Source: Reyranella aquatilis
GTDB taxonomy: Bacteria > Pseudomonadota > Alphaproteobacteria > Reyranellales > Reyranellaceae
Assembly: GCF_020880995.1 (NCBI RefSeq)
Contig: NZ_JAJISD010000014.1
Coordinates: 123,278 to 187,277 of the forward strand
Reading direction: 5' to 3'
DNA: 64,000 nt
A program made the translations under genes and the position numbers. Of this stretch, positions 41,536 through 49,894 are shown piece by piece (the first letter of the stretch is position 1; each line of letters opens with the position of its first letter). The notes beneath the pieces were generated by a model that was given only the letters and a program-made list of their open reading frames with translations, was not told where the DNA came from and did not search any database.

Positions 41536-42360
41536 ATGACAACTGGAACCAGATTTCTGTCACTCGCCGGCCTCTCGGCCGGCGTCGTCGCGACGGTCGT
41601 CGCCGGATCGCCCGCCGCCGGCCAGGCGCTGAACGATCCGTTCGCCGCCCGCAAGAGCGGCAAGGACTGGCAGGTGACGCTGGGCGTCGGCGGCGCCGTC
41701 CGGCCCGCCTACGAAGGCGGCGACACCTACGTCGTGACGCCGATCCCCTATCTCAACGTCGTGTGGCGCGACACGGTCGCGCTCGATCCCACCGGCCTCA
41801 GCGCCTATTGGCGCTTCGACCGGCTGCAGGTCGGCGGCGGCGTCACCTACAGTCTCGGACGCAACCAGAGCGGCGGCGTGTTCGAGCCCGGCAACTGGCG
41901 GCTCAGGGGTCTCGGCGACATCCCGGGCGCGGTCGGCGCCCGCGGCTTCGTGAACTACAATCTGGGCCCAGCCCGTCTCGGCGTGACGGCGACCAAGTTC
42001 CTGATGGATGGCAACAGCGGATTGCTGGTCGACACCAGCATCGAGGTGCCCTGGCGGATCGACGACCGCTTCATGGTCGCGGGCCGCGCCTTCGCCACCT
42101 GGGCAGATTCGAGCTACACGCAGACCTACTTCGGCGTCACCTCCCTGCAGTCGATCAACTCCGGCTATTCGACCTACGGCGCCAGCGCCGGCATCAAGAA
42201 CTTCGGCTTCGAGCTGCGCGCCCTCTACCAGTTCGCCCCGAACTGGACCTTCTCCGTCAGCTCGAGGATCTCGCAGCTCGGCAGCATCGCCGCGGACAGC
42301 CCGATCTCCGCATCCGACACCGCCTTCATGGTGATCTCCACCGTCGGCTACCGCTTCTGA
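41536..42360 (+). CDS. MipA/OmpV-family outer-membrane protein
   Basis: 274 residues. Signal peptide to about residue 31 (AAGQA). Family features are GVGGAVRPAYEGGDTYVVTP and IPYLNVVWRDTVALDPTGLS, later RFMVAGRAFATWADSSY and the C-terminal AFMVISTVGYRF with a terminal Phe. MipA/OmpV barrels link outer membrane and peptidoglycan-related functions or mediate resistance and adhesion. It lies immediately before a glycosyltransferase-like gene and opposite a two-component system. Confidence 0.88.
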   Translation: MTTGTRFLSLAGLSAGVVATVVAGSPAAGQALNDPFAARKSGKDWQVTLGVGGAVRPAYEGGDTYVVTPIPYLNVVWRDTVALDPTGLSAYWRFDRLQVGGGVTYSLGRNQSGGVFEPGNWRLRGLGDIPGAVGARGFVNYNLGPARLGVTATKFLMDGNSGLLVDTSIEVPWRIDDRFMVAGRAFATWADSSYTQTYFGVTSLQSINSGYSTYGASAGIKNFGFELRALYQFAPNWTFSVSSRISQLGSIAADSPISASDTAFMVISTVGYRF

Positions 42361-43260
42361 GTGGCGGCCCGCATGTTCTCCGGGGTTCGTCAGGCCATCC
42401 TGCCGCTGGCGGTGCGGCGCAGCCGGCACCGGGACGATCTTGAGCGCGCAAGCCTGCTGATCGAATCGCTGGCGCTGCACTGGCAGGACCGCCGCCCGCT
42501 GGCGCTGCTGATCGTCTCGCCGGCGCGCGATCTGGAGCTGCTGCGCTCCAGCCTGCCGCGCGCGGCCAAGCTGTCGATCGAGGTCCGGGCCGAAGGCGAC
42601 TTCTTCGCCCCGTTCAGCGCCTTCTACCTGATGCCGGGCTGGTTCCGCCAACAGGTGATCAAACTGCACGTGCCGGCGCGTCTGGGGTTCGCGGGCTACC
42701 TCACGCTGGATTCGGACGTCGTCTGCGTCGGCGACTTCGATGCCGGCACCTTCGTGCGCGACGGTCGCGCCGTGTCGCGGTGGGAACCGAAGAGCGGCCA
42801 GGACTGGTGGCGCAACATCGCCGGGCTGGTGGGTGTTCCCTACGCCGGCCAGAGCCACGGCCTGTCGGTGACGCCCAACGTCCTGCATGGCGACCTAGCC
42901 GCGCAGGCGCTGGCCCATGTCACCCGCGACGCAAGCGGCACTGGCGACGCGACGTCAAAACTCTGGCTCTGGTTCATGCGCGGAATCCCGGCCGTGGCCT
43001 GGACGGAGTACTCGCTCTACACCACCGTCGCGGAACTGAACGGCAATCTGCTGGCCTACCATCAGGATTGGGACACCTGCTACGGCGGCGACGTCCACCT
43101 GTTCTCCGAACGGTCCTGCGTGTGGAAGGCCGACGACTTCACCCGGCTGGCGCGACTGCCGCGCGGCAGCGATCCGGGCGGCAAGTTCATCGTCGTCCAG
43201 AGCCACGCCCACATTCCCGTCGAACGGGTGCGCACCTACATCCAGCAATTCGCCGGCTGA
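42361..43260 (+). CDS. DUF6492-like protein, glycosyltransferase-type fold
   Basis: 299 residues from a GTG at 42361 directly abutting the MipA stop; ATG at 42373 (MFSGVRQAILPLAVRR) is the alternative. A Rossmann-like N-terminus (RRPLALLIVSPARDLELL) and a DxD-like YLTLDSDVVCVGDFDA suggest a nucleotide-sugar-binding GT-A fold. SRWEPKSGQDWWRNIAGLVG and AYHQDWDTCYGGDVHLFSER follow. It is probably cytoplasmic and acts on surface glycans; inference from the motif only. Confidence 0.65.
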   Translation: MAARMFSGVRQAILPLAVRRSRHRDDLERASLLIESLALHWQDRRPLALLIVSPARDLELLRSSLPRAAKLSIEVRAEGDFFAPFSAFYLMPGWFRQQVIKLHVPARLGFAGYLTLDSDVVCVGDFDAGTFVRDGRAVSRWEPKSGQDWWRNIAGLVGVPYAGQSHGLSVTPNVLHGDLAAQALAHVTRDASGTGDATSKLWLWFMRGIPAVAWTEYSLYTTVAELNGNLLAYHQDWDTCYGGDVHLFSERSCVWKADDFTRLARLPRGSDPGGKFIVVQSHAHIPVERVRTYIQQFAG

Positions 43261-43347
43261 TCCGCGCGCCGGGAGCAGCGAACTCGAACGATCGTGCGCA
43301 TGTGGCGAGGAGATGGCGGACAGACACCCTTGCCGTTGCCCGGCCTG

Positions 43348-43530
43348 TTACGACCGGGGAAGCGTCATGTAACAGGCCCTGCCGCAGGTGAGGTCGCCGC
43401 GCTCGCGCGGCGCGAGGACGAAGACCACAGTCATCAGGGCAATGGCTGCCGCCAGAAGCGGCAGGACCGCCAGCGGTACTTTCAGCGGCAGGCGGCGCGA
43501 TGGCGAGAAGGACGTTCCGGTATCCGGCAT
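43348..43530 (-). CDS. Small single-pass membrane protein
   Basis: 60 residues: MPDTGTSFSPSRRLPLKVPL, a transmembrane helix (VLPLLAAAIALMTVVFVLAP), then ERGDLTCGRACYMTLPRS with two Cys. AAAGGGC precedes the ATG. Convincing as a small membrane protein but without homologue. It sits between the DUF6492-like gene and the truncated-gene junction. Confidence 0.5.
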   Translation of the reverse strand: MPDTGTSFSPSRRLPLKVPLAVLPLLAAAIALMTVVFVLAPRERGDLTCGRACYMTLPRS

Positions 43531-43656
43531 GCCCTTTGTATAGAGACTCCGCGCCGCACGGGCGGATTGGAATTGTTTCCCGTCATGTCTGCCGGTCGCC
43601 CGGATACAGGCCGTGACAGAAGACTCTCCCCGAACCGCCGGCCACGGGTCCCGGTC

Positions 43657-43779
43657 TCAATCGCCGTCGATGCCGAACACCCGGCAGGCGTTGGTTTCGT
43701 AGATCTTGTGCCCTTCCTCTTGCGTGATGCTGGCGCCATCGAGGAAGCGCACCGCTTCGGCGTCGTCCTCGGCACCAAC
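43657..43779 (-). pseudogene. Amidohydrolase-family C-terminal fragment
   Basis: About 40 codons, AEDDAEAVRFLDGASITQEEGHKIYETNACRVFGID in continuous reading to a stop at 43657, match the last helices of amidohydrolase-2-type metal hydrolases (the NAxRVFG ending). All metal-binding parts are missing because homology stops at the junction with the sulfatase remnant around 43780. It is a remnant left by deletion or rearrangement. Confidence 0.65.
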
Positions 43780-43785
43780 ACCGAT

Positions 43786-44502
43786 CACCAGCAGAATCAT
43801 CTGCCGCTGATGATCGTCCATCCCGCCTTCGCCGGCGGCAAGGAATGCCGGGCGCTGACCTCGCAGCTCGATCTCACGCCCACGATCCTGGCCCTCACCG
43901 GCCGGGAGGGCGCCGCCGTCGAACGCGCGCGCCAGGGCCTGCGCGGCAGGGACTTCTCCCCGCTGCTGCGCAATCCGGAGGCCGCGGGCCCGCAGGCGGT
44001 GCGGCCGGCAACCCTCTTCAGCTTCGACATGCTGTCCTATTCCGATCCGAAATGGGCGGCGATGACCATCGACACGCGCGCCTTCAGGACCAAGCCGCCG
44101 GCGCAGCAGCAGGAAGTGCTGGCGGCGCATCCGCCCGACTTCCGCAACCGGACGGCGATCCGCAGCGCCTTCGACGCCCGCCATCGCTTCTCGCGCTATT
44201 TCTCACCGGTGCAGTTCAACACGCCGAAGACGATGGAGGAGCTGCTCGCGAAGAACGACCTCGAGGTTTACGACCTGCAGGCCGATCCCGAGGAGATGAC
44301 CAACCTCGCCCTCGACCCGAAGAGGAACGGCGACCTCATCCTCGCGCTGAACCAGGTGACGAACGAGCGCATCGCCGACGAGGTCGGCACCGACGACGGA
44401 TCCTCCCTGCCGATCCGGGACGGCAAGTGGGCGTTTCCGCCCCTGGACGAACGCCAAGAGCGCTCGTCCAGGGGCGGGCCAAGCGTCAGGACATTGCCTT
44501 GA
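43786..44502 (+). pseudogene. Sulfatase/phosphotransferase C-terminal fragment
   Basis: A frame open to 44502 begins with NHLPLMIVHPAFAGG, then TSQLDLTPTILALTG, the closing half of the alkaline-phosphatase-like sulfatase domain. It continues to a C-terminal part with NDLEVYDLQADPEEMTNLAL. The N-terminal catalytic Cys/Ser motif (CxPxR) is absent: 5' truncation at the amidohydrolase junction. The stop codon lies inside the stem-loop repeat at 44481-44524. Non-functional as a sulfatase. Confidence 0.7.
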
Positions 44503-44524
44503 GCAATGTCCGGGAGCGCCGCTC
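44481..44524. repeat. Dispersed stem-loop repeat, copy 3
   Basis: AAGCGTCAGGACATTGCCTT then GAGCAATGTCCGGGAGCGCC. It supplies the stop codon (TGA) of the truncated sulfatase gene. Confidence 0.7.
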
Positions 44525-44584
44525 GGTGGCGCCACCCGGTCAAGCTTTTTGAGAGGCCTTTCGGACGAGAGAGCTCACCGGCGT

Positions 44585-44611
44585 AGAAGGCCGGGCTTCG
44601 CTCGGCCTTCT
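44585..44611 (-). terminator. Hairpin at the end of the PEBP gene
   Basis: AGAAGGCCG ... CGGCCTTCT is a perfect 9-bp stem overlapping the stop codon region of the gene ending at 44610. No clear T tract, so termination is likely but not certain. Confidence 0.35.
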
Positions 44612-45116
44612 AAGCCGTCCGTTCGAAAGTGCCGGTCAGCGTGGCCTTGGCCAGCGTGTTGAAGTGCAGCTGGAAGCCCACGATCGCCGCCGACGTGTCC
44701 GCCGCCACCGGCAGCGTCGCTTCCTTCACGGCGAACACCGTGAACACGTAGCGGTGCGGGCCATGACCCGGCGGCGGGCACGGGCCGCCATAGCCCGGGG
44801 CGCCGAAGTCGGTGCGGGTCTGCAGCGCGCCCTTCGGCAGCAGGCCCGCCTTGGGGTTGCCGGCGTCGAGCGCCAGCTCGGTCGTGCCGGCGGGAATGTT
44901 CACGACCACCCAGTGCCAGAAGCCCGAGCCCGTGGGCGCATCGGGATCGAAGCAATGCACCGCGAAGCTCTTCGTGCCCTCGGGCGCACCGGACCAGCGC
45001 AGGTGCGGCGACTTGTTGCCGCCGCCGCAGCCGAATCCGTACTCGGCCGACAGGATGTGCTCCATGCCGAGAGGGGCGCCTTCCTTGAAGCTGTCGCTGG
45101 TGAGGGTGAAGGTCAT
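44610..45116 (-). CDS. YbhB/YbcL-type PEBP (Raf-kinase-inhibitor-like) protein
   Basis: 168 residues. Landmarks: NKSPHLRWSGAPEGTKSFAV, CFDPDAPTGSGFWHWVVVNI and PPPGHGPHRYVFTVFAV, the conserved anion-binding site of phosphatidylethanolamine-binding proteins. No signal peptide. Biological role in bacteria is poorly known. ATG at 45116 with AGGAACCC upstream. Confidence 0.92.
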   Translation of the reverse strand: MTFTLTSDSFKEGAPLGMEHILSAEYGFGCGGGNKSPHLRWSGAPEGTKSFAVHCFDPDAPTGSGFWHWVVVNIPAGTTELALDAGNPKAGLLPKGALQTRTDFGAPGYGGPCPPPGHGPHRYVFTVFAVKEATLPVAADTSAAIVGFQLHFNTLAKATLTGTFERTA

Positions 45117-45162
45117 GGTAGTGGGTTCCTATGCTGTTGCTCAATCCGGTGATGCAATCATG

Positions 45163-45426
45163 TCACGGGCGGCCGGCGGGCGCCTGCCTCTCGATGGCTT
45201 CCAGCCGCGACGCGATCAGGGTCGCGCTCAGGAGCTGCAGCGCCGACCATGCCGCCACGACTCCCGGCAGCAGGGCCCACAGCCAGCCCCCGAAGGAGCC
45301 CACGACGACCGCGACGACGAGCAGGAGCGCGGTGGCCTTGAGCTTGCGCCGGGCCCCGGCCCTGAACTCCGCGGAGGTCTTGCCCATCTCCGCGGACTTC
45401 GCCGCCAGCGTGTCATGCAATCCCAT
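45163..45426 (-). CDS. Small two-pass membrane protein
   Basis: 87 residues, GGAAGG before the ATG. The N-terminus is amphipathic (MGLHDTLAAKSAEMGKTSAE). Two hydrophobic segments follow (KATALLLVVAVVVGSFGGWL, ALLPGVVAAWSALQLLSATL), then a charged tail. No family recognised. It is between the PEBP gene and the Bug receptor, same strand. Confidence 0.6.
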   Translation of the reverse strand: MGLHDTLAAKSAEMGKTSAEFRAGARRKLKATALLLVVAVVVGSFGGWLWALLPGVVAAWSALQLLSATLIASRLEAIERQAPAGRP

Positions 45427-45483
45427 CGCAAGGCCTTCCGTTCGAGCGCGGCTCCGGCACCGCGCGGCGCTCTGCGCGGCCGA

Positions 45484-46473
45484 CTATTCGGCCTTGATGC
45501 CGATCTCCTTCATGACCCTGAGCATGATCTCGGTGTCGCGCTGGAAGACCTTGTTGGTCGCTTCCATGTCGAGCGGGCCGACGATCAGGTAATTGGCCAT
45601 CAGCGCCTTCACCTTCTCGTCGGTGCCGGCTTCGAACAGCGTGTCGGCCAGCTTCCTGGAGATGTCCTTGGGCGTCGCGGCCGGGACCGCGAAGACGGCA
45701 AAGGCGCGCGTATCGTAGAAGCCGCCGACGGCGCCCTGCTCCGTCATCGTCGCCACGCCGGGAAAGGCCGGCAGACGGTCGCCCATCATGGCGATGGCCT
45801 TGCCCTTGCCGGAGGCGATCACCGCCGCCGCACCGGCCGGACTGCCCGCGCCGCCGTCGAGCGCCTGGGCCGCGACGTCGGCGAACATCGCCGCCTCGCC
45901 GCGATACTGCACGACCTCGACCTTGAACCCGTACTGCCGCGCCATGGTCTCGATCAGCATCTGCGGCGTCGAGCCCGGCCCGTAGGCGCCGAAGTTCAGC
46001 TTGTCGACCTTCTTGGCATATTCGACGAACTGCTTGAGGTTGGTCGCGCCGGTCTTCTCGGCCGCGACGACGGGACCGCCGAGGCTGGTCGTCATGGCGA
46101 GATAGGTGAAGTCCTTCTCCGGATCGTAGGGCAGGTCCTTCACCGTGACCCGGTTCTGGATCAGCGACGAGGAGATGGTGCAGAGGACGGTGTAGCCGTC
46201 CGGCGGCGCGCGCTTCACTTCGGCCACGCCGATCGTGCCGCCGGCACCGCCCTTGTTCTCGACCACCACCGAGGTGCCGAGCTTGCGGCCGAGATACTCG
46301 CCATAGACCCGCGCAATGCCGTCAGTCTGCCCGCCCGCCGGATAGGGCACGATGATGCGGATCGGCTTGTTGGGAAACGCGCCCTGCGCCCAGCCGGATG
46401 ACGAGAGAATCGACGGCGCCGCGAGAACGCCTGCACCCGCAACGATGAGTCCGCGCCGTGTCGGATTACGCAT
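45484..46473 (-). CDS. Bug-family tripartite tricarboxylate transporter receptor
   Basis: 329 residues. Tat-like signal MRNPTRRGLIVAGAGVLAAP then IRIIVPYPAGGQTDGIARVY (ligand loop), VENKGGAGGTIGVAEVKRAP and the two-lobe fold ending REVMKEIGIKAE-like helices. Bug proteins are periplasmic receptors for organic acids; partner TctA/TctB transporters are not nearby, as usual for expanded Bug families. Length is normal for the family. Confidence 0.92.
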   Translation of the reverse strand: MRNPTRRGLIVAGAGVLAAPSILSSSGWAQGAFPNKPIRIIVPYPAGGQTDGIARVYGEYLGRKLGTSVVVENKGGAGGTIGVAEVKRAPPDGYTVLCTISSSLIQNRVTVKDLPYDPEKDFTYLAMTTSLGGPVVAAEKTGATNLKQFVEYAKKVDKLNFGAYGPGSTPQMLIETMARQYGFKVEVVQYRGEAAMFADVAAQALDGGAGSPAGAAAVIASGKGKAIAMMGDRLPAFPGVATMTEQGAVGGFYDTRAFAVFAVPAATPKDISRKLADTLFEAGTDEKVKALMANYLIVGPLDMEATNKVFQRDTEIMLRVMKEIGIKAE

Positions 46474-46662
46474 TACACTTCCTCCCTGATCGCCGGAGCC
46501 TTCCCGACTCCTGATCTTGTGCGCGGCACCCTAATTCAGGAGGTGTGAAGCGGGCAAGCGCTGGCGGCCGCTCGCGACATTCGGCAAACATGGAATTCCA
46601 CGGAGCAATTTCATGCACGAATTCCAGTCCTTGTCTGGCGGGCACGAGCGGACCGCGTCGCG

Positions 46663-47289
46663 ATGATTTTCTGGCTCGCCTGCATCGTTGGCGTCGCCGT
46701 CGCCTATCTGCTGGGCTCGCTGCCAACCGGCTATCTCGCGGGCCGGGTGCTGCGCGGCATCGACATTCGCGAGCATGGCTCGCGCTCCACCGGCGCCACC
46801 AACGTGCTGCGCACGCTGGGCAAGGCGCCGGCGCTGGCGGTGCTGCTGGTCGACATCGCGAAGGGCGTGGCCGCGATCCTGTTCGCGCGCGCATTCTATC
46901 ACTGGCTGGGCGCTTCGCCGGAGGCGGTGCCGTGGGCCGTCGCTCTCTGCGGCCTCGCAGCGCTGCTGGGACACAGCCGCTCGCTGTGGCTGGGCTTCAC
47001 CGGCGGCAAGTCGGCGGCGACGGGACTGGGCGTTCTGCTCGCCCTGTCATGGCCGGTGGGCCTCGGCGCGGCCTTCGTATTCCTGCTCGTGCTGGCGATC
47101 GGGCGGATCGTGTCGCTCGCCTCGATGCTGGCCGCGATCACCGCCGGCCTGCTGGTCTGCATCCTGCCGGAGCCGCTGCCCTCGCGCCTGCTCGTCATCG
47201 CGGGCGGCCTCTACGTAATCCTGCTCCATCGCGCCAACATCGCCCGACTGATCGCGGGGACGGAGCCGAAGATCGGCCGGCGAGCGTGA
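46663..47289 (+). CDS. plsY: Glycerol-3-phosphate acyltransferase PlsY
   Basis: 208 residues, five to seven transmembrane helices. The three PlsY signature motifs are present: SLPTGYLAGRVL, HGSRSTGATNVLR and GHSRSLWLGFTGGKSAATGLG. It transfers an acyl group from acyl-phosphate to glycerol-3-phosphate, the first step of phospholipid synthesis. ATG at 46663. No plsX or fab gene in this window. Confidence 0.95.
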   Translation: MIFWLACIVGVAVAYLLGSLPTGYLAGRVLRGIDIREHGSRSTGATNVLRTLGKAPALAVLLVDIAKGVAAILFARAFYHWLGASPEAVPWAVALCGLAALLGHSRSLWLGFTGGKSAATGLGVLLALSWPVGLGAAFVFLLVLAIGRIVSLASMLAAITAGLLVCILPEPLPSRLLVIAGGLYVILLHRANIARLIAGTEPKIGRRA

Positions 47290-47307
47290 CCGGGGGCCGC
47301 CGGGGGC

Positions 47308-49788
47308 TTACGCCGCCGGGGCGGTACGACGGGATCCGGCGGCCGTGCCGGGAAATCCGATGACGAAGGCCGCGGGCAAGAGGAGCAGGTAACAGATCGC
47401 CCCCAGCGAGATCGTGGCACCGATCCCGTAGGCGATGCTGCACGCGACGCCCGTCGCCGATGCGAGAACGCTGGCCGCCCCGTTGATGCCCCAGAACCAG
47501 GGCGTGGGCCGGTTGTCGACCGCCGAGATGAAGCTCATTCCCGTCGGGAAGCCATAGCCCATGAGCAACCCGGCCGGCGTGATGATCGCGACGCTCACCA
47601 GGCAGCGGACCAGCAGGGTCTCGCTGTCGAGCGCGAGAAGCAGCGGCGGCACCCAGAGCGCCTGGGACAAGACGTACCCACTGGTCATCACGACCCAGAC
47701 GGAGAAGCTGAGGGGGCTGTCGATGCGGAGAGAGTCCGACAGCAGGCTGCCGATCCCCGCCGAGAGGATCAGCGAGAACAGCACCACGCTCAGCGAATAG
47801 GTCGGATGACCGAGAAACACACTGAACCGCTGGAGCAGGCCGATCTCGACCAGCATGAAGCCGACGCCGATCAGCACGAAGTACGCCGTGCCACCCACCG
47901 CGAGCCGGCGACCGACATCGTTCAAGGCATTGCGCAGCGGGAGCACGATGGTGGCGAGGACGAGGAGCAGCGCCATCACGAAGAGCCCCGCCAGCGTGGC
48001 GGTCGCGAGGAAGTTCCCTTTGCGGACCCCGGGCGGGACCTCGGTGAAGCCGATCGCGAAGACCTGGGAGAACGGCAGCTGGTTGAAGAAGAAGGGCCGG
48101 TTGTCGGTCGGCGGCGTCATGTCGAGGCGAAAGCTTCCCGTGAAGCGTTCGAGGTCGGCGCGGTTCGTGAAGTTGACGATACGGTCCAGCGTCTCGGAAG
48201 GCGATTTCCGACCGGGCAGGATCAGGGGCTCGAACTTCAACCGATCGATGGCCGTCGTGAGGCTTTGCAGCTGGGCCTCCGTGAAGGCCGCCCGGGACAC
48301 GATCAGGGTTGAGATTCCGGCGCCTTCCTCGCCGGGCCGCAGCCAGGCGAGGAAGATGTGCTTCGAAGGCTCCCTGACGCCCAGCTCGAGCAGGGAGGCG
48401 ACGGCCAGGCTCAGGATCCGGCCGGTTTCGGCGACGTCCTGCGCCGCATGCCAGCGGCTCACGGTGAAGACGCCGTCCGCGGACAGGCGCCGCAGGAAGA
48501 TCTCCCAGGCATCGACCGTGTAGAGCCCGTTCTCGCTGAGCGAGAACGCACCGGCGCCCGTCGCCGCCCAGGTGTCGATCAGGTTCATCTGGATGATGTC
48601 GAACTGTTCGCGGCTGCGCGCCAGCCAGCTGCGGGCCTCGTCCACCACCAGCGTGATGCCGCCGATCTTCTCCATGCCGACGAAGGGGCCGAACAGCCCG
48701 TCAGGTCTCAGGAGGTCGATGAACGTCGGATTGACCTCGATACCGGTGACCTTCGGAACCCCGAACAGGCGCGCGGCGAGGATGTCCCTGCCGCCGCCCA
48801 CCCCGATCACCGCGGCGCTCTTCAGGTCGGGCAGATGATAGGCCAGATTCGTGATGTCGTTCTTCAGGAAGGACGCCCGCGCGAGGTCGCCCTCGATCCC
48901 GTAGGCGACCGTGCCGGCATCGCTGTCGATGGACATGCCGCTCTGGGGCACCGGCGCGCCGGAGGGCACGAAGGCGGGCGATGGACCGGACAGTTGCGGC
49001 GCACTCACCGGCAGCGCCGGCCGCGTCGCGACAATGCGGGAAAACGAATTCCACTTCTCGAACCAGGGCAGGGCATCGAGCTGCATCGTCGCCTTGGCGA
49101 AGATCGGATAGAAGCCCATCCGCCTCGTGTCGGCACTGTTGAGCGCCGCCACCGCGACGAGGACCACGAGCCACGCGCGATGCCAGCCCAGTATCCGGAC
49201 CGGGAACGCCGGCTGCGCCGTCGGAGCGGCGCCGACACCGGAGTTCGCGAACAACACGGCCCCCAGCGAGACCAGTGCCGCACTGCAGAGAATGGCGGTC
49301 GGTCCGTTGAACTCATTGAGCAGGACCAGCACGCCGAAGCAGCCGACCGCTGCCCCGATGAGGTCGATGCCATAGACGCGGCCGATCGGAAACGGGCTGC
49401 GCGTCAGGGCGAGGCTGACCACGACACCCGAGAAGAAGAACGGCGCCGCGATGACCAGCGCCAGTTCCAGCCAGATCACGACCGTCGTGAAGGCAAACCG
49501 CGAGGTCGGGACGAGCGTCACCTGCAGCGCGAGCCCGATCACCGCCGACAGGGCAAATGCCGTGCTGAAGTTCGCGAGGTCATACGAGAGGGTCTTCGCG
49601 GTGAAGCGCGAGCCCTTCAGGTAGACCCATACGGCCCCGGCGGTCAGGCCGAGCATGGCCATGCTGATGACGAAGAAGGCGAGATGGTACCAGACGACGA
49701 CGGACAGCATCCGGGTCTGGATCAGCTGCAGCATCAGCGTTGCCGACGTGATGCAGAAGACACCGCTGTAGAAATTGAGGGGTCTCAT
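47308..49788 (-). CDS. Membrane protein with spermidine-synthase-like methyltransferase core
   Basis: 826 residues from the ATG at 49788 (MRPLNFYSGVF); ATG 49803 or GTG 49845 are possible. N-terminal block of about six helices, a soluble Rossmann domain with AVIGVGGGRDILAARLFGV and VTGIEVNPTFIDLL (SAM- or decarboxylated-SAM-binding, spermidine-synthase superfamily), then WAATGAGAFSLSENGLYTVD, and a C-terminal block of seven or more helices. Fused MFS-like/spermidine-synthase architectures are widespread but the reaction is unknown. Confidence 0.85.
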   Translation of the reverse strand: MRPLNFYSGVFCITSATLMLQLIQTRMLSVVVWYHLAFFVISMAMLGLTAGAVWVYLKGSRFTAKTLSYDLANFSTAFALSAVIGLALQVTLVPTSRFAFTTVVIWLELALVIAAPFFFSGVVVSLALTRSPFPIGRVYGIDLIGAAVGCFGVLVLLNEFNGPTAILCSAALVSLGAVLFANSGVGAAPTAQPAFPVRILGWHRAWLVVLVAVAALNSADTRRMGFYPIFAKATMQLDALPWFEKWNSFSRIVATRPALPVSAPQLSGPSPAFVPSGAPVPQSGMSIDSDAGTVAYGIEGDLARASFLKNDITNLAYHLPDLKSAAVIGVGGGRDILAARLFGVPKVTGIEVNPTFIDLLRPDGLFGPFVGMEKIGGITLVVDEARSWLARSREQFDIIQMNLIDTWAATGAGAFSLSENGLYTVDAWEIFLRRLSADGVFTVSRWHAAQDVAETGRILSLAVASLLELGVREPSKHIFLAWLRPGEEGAGISTLIVSRAAFTEAQLQSLTTAIDRLKFEPLILPGRKSPSETLDRIVNFTNRADLERFTGSFRLDMTPPTDNRPFFFNQLPFSQVFAIGFTEVPPGVRKGNFLATATLAGLFVMALLLVLATIVLPLRNALNDVGRRLAVGGTAYFVLIGVGFMLVEIGLLQRFSVFLGHPTYSLSVVLFSLILSAGIGSLLSDSLRIDSPLSFSVWVVMTSGYVLSQALWVPPLLLALDSETLLVRCLVSVAIITPAGLLMGYGFPTGMSFISAVDNRPTPWFWGINGAASVLASATGVACSIAYGIGATISLGAICYLLLLPAAFVIGFPGTAAGSRRTAPAA

Positions 49789-49894
49789 GGCGCTCTGCAG
49801 CATCGATTGGGCGCAAGCTATAACGCGGCCATGGAGTCGTGTCACTTGAGCCGACCGGCTTGTCCGTCCGCTGAGGAGCCGCGGGAGAGCGCGG

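Noticed and set aside
43294..43785. 5' extension of the sulfatase frame
   Set aside because: Residues before NHLPLMIV are unrelated Arg/Gly-rich translation of the opposite-strand amidohydrolase remnant.
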